A DNA stretch of 13,648 bases, from positions 1 to 13,648 of the forward strand of contig NZ_JZWV01000561.1 of NCBI RefSeq assembly GCF_000966975.1. Direction: 5' to 3'. The position numbers and the translations under genes are program-made. The notes beneath the pieces are model-generated. The model ran no database searches and was not told the origin of the DNA. It saw nothing but the letters and a program-made list of their open reading frames with translations. This stretch comes from Streptomyces katrae. Lineage in GTDB: Bacteria > Actinomycetota > Actinomycetes > Streptomycetales > Streptomycetaceae. The first letter of the stretch is position 1, and each line of letters begins with the position of its first letter. Positions 12,818 through 13,648 of this stretch are shown here, one piece after another.

Positions 12818-12887
12818 CGCGCTGTCAGCCGCCCGGACCAGGGCGTTTCGGACCGGGGCGGGCCGGAGCGAACCGGACCGACCGCTC

Positions 12888-13648
12888 CTACGCCCTCGCC
12901 CGCTCGGCCTCGGCCCCGACCTCCGGAAGAACCGATTCCCCCACCACAGCCGGCTCCTGCGCCGGCCGCGCGGACTGGGCGATGAAGGCACCACCCAGAA
13001 CCAGCGCCCCGCCGACCATCTGCCAGGTCGAAAGGTGCTCGCGCAGCAGCACCCAGGCCAGCACGGTGGCGACGACCGCCTCCAGATTGGCCACCACGCC
13101 CGCCACCTGCGGGGAGAGCATGCGCACCGAGACCACGCCGGTCAGGTAAGCGGCCACCGTGGCGACCAGCACCACCCAGCCGAGCAGCACCGGCGCGGGC
13201 ACCTTCAGGTCCCCGAGCGCCGCGTCCCCGGCCAGTACCTGCCAGTCCATCTGCCAGGGGCGGGCCAGCACGGTCATCACCAGGGCGCCGATGATCATGC
13301 CGTACGCGATCACGCCCATCGGGTCGGGCACGTCCTCGCCGTCGGTGCCCTGGTCCGCGAAGACGAAGTAGAACGCCTGGCAGCAGGCGGCGGCGAGCCC
13401 GAGGAGCACCCCGAGCGGGTCCAGAGTCAGCCCGGACCAGATCTCGACCACGCAGGCCAGCCCCACGACGGCCACCGCCGCACCGGCCGCGGCCGCCCGG
13501 GTCACCGGCCTGCGCTGCACGAACCGGATCCAGCCGAGCAGCAGCGCCGGGCCCAGGTACTCCAGGAGCAGGGCCACGCCGACCGGGATCCGCGACAGGG
13601 AGGCGAAGTAGAAGGCCTGCACGCCCGCGACGGCGACCAGCCCGAAGC
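12888..13648 (-). CDS. EamA family (DMT) transporter, 5' end cut by window edge
   Basis: The C-terminal 252 residues of a membrane exporter; the frame stays open to the last base, so the N terminus (about 40-60 residues, by comparison with the two other EamA proteins here) lies outside the window. The visible start at 13622 is an internal Val (GTG), since the preceding codons 'FGLVAVAG' belong to the same helix. 'VGVALLLEYLGPALLLGW' ends repeat 1, and 'SPQVAGVVANLEAVVATVLAWVLLREHLSTWQMVGGALVLGGAFIAQ' ends repeat 2. The C terminus is a short acidic tail. It is transcribed toward the next EamA gene, with 234 nt between them. Cargo unknown. Confidence 0.92.
   Translation of the reverse strand, partial: FGLVAVAGVQAFYFASLSRIPVGVALLLEYLGPALLLGWIRFVQRRPVTRAAAAGAAVAVVGLACVVEIWSGLTLDPLGVLLGLAAACCQAFYFVFADQGTDGEDVPDPMGVIAYGMIIGALVMTVLARPWQMDWQVLAGDAALGDLKVPAPVLLGWVVLVATVAAYLTGVVSVRMLSPQVAGVVANLEAVVATVLAWVLLREHLSTWQMVGGALVLGGAFIAQSARPAQEPAVVGESVLPEVGAEAERARA

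Noticed and set aside
12841..12880. CGGACCG repeated twice downstream of the truncated EamA gene
   Set aside because: Direct rather than inverted, short and in GC-rich DNA; no terminator or operator can be supported.
1..13648. CRISPR array, insertion sequence, prophage or tRNA-linked integration site
   Set aside because: No regularly spaced repeats, transposase, integrase, phage structural gene or tRNA was seen; the Tn5 end at the left edge is an adapter.

Overview
The window reads as chromosomal DNA from a high-GC actinomycete, most likely Streptomyces or a close relative. Third codon positions are almost all G or C, GTG starts are frequent, Shine-Dalgarno sites are GGAGG/GAGGAG-like, stem-loops end genes without T-tracts, and several genes look leaderless. 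Bases 3-21 are an exact 19-bp Tn5/Nextera mosaic end. This is a library adapter left on a contig end, not genomic DNA, so the left edge is an assembly edge. The right edge cuts through a transporter gene.

Left block (56-4705, all minus strand): a TPR-like hypothetical protein lies just downstream of a complete family-1 uracil-DNA glycosylase (ung). Next come an orphan peptide/nickel-type ABC substrate-binding lipoprotein with its own promoter and terminator, and a two-gene operon of short-chain dehydrogenases (a FabG-like enzyme and a second SDR). The operon is driven by a near-consensus promoter at 4776-4805 and ends at a 33-bp perfect palindrome.

Middle block (4909-6773, minus strand): a compact three-gene unit. 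It holds an isochorismatase-fold protein whose catalytic residues are all replaced, a HipA-like kinase with intact kinase residues, and a DUF3037 protein whose GTG start overlaps the kinase stop by 4 nt. This is the most system-like locus in the window.

Right block (6850-13648): two similarly composed neighbourhoods. The first has a small PPOX-type flavin protein (+), a convergent LysR regulator (-) and a divergent DMT/EamA exporter (+), followed by a small two-helix membrane protein that is frameshifted in a G7 run. The second has a MocR-type (GntR-aminotransferase) regulator (-), a divergent PPOX protein (+) and a convergent EamA exporter (-). A further truncated EamA exporter (-) lies upstream. 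The MocR/PPOX intergenic region carries a direct repeat (CTAGYACAA) spaced 22 bp start to start, which suits a MocR operator.

No tRNA, rRNA, CRISPR array, insertion sequence or phage gene was seen. Most of the window is ordinary chromosomal content. The points worth a second look are the kinase/DUF3037/pseudo-hydrolase unit, the frameshifted small gene, the MocR operator, the palindrome with the codon-usage break beside it, and a leaderless 11-codon ORF ending in a hairpin between two exporters.
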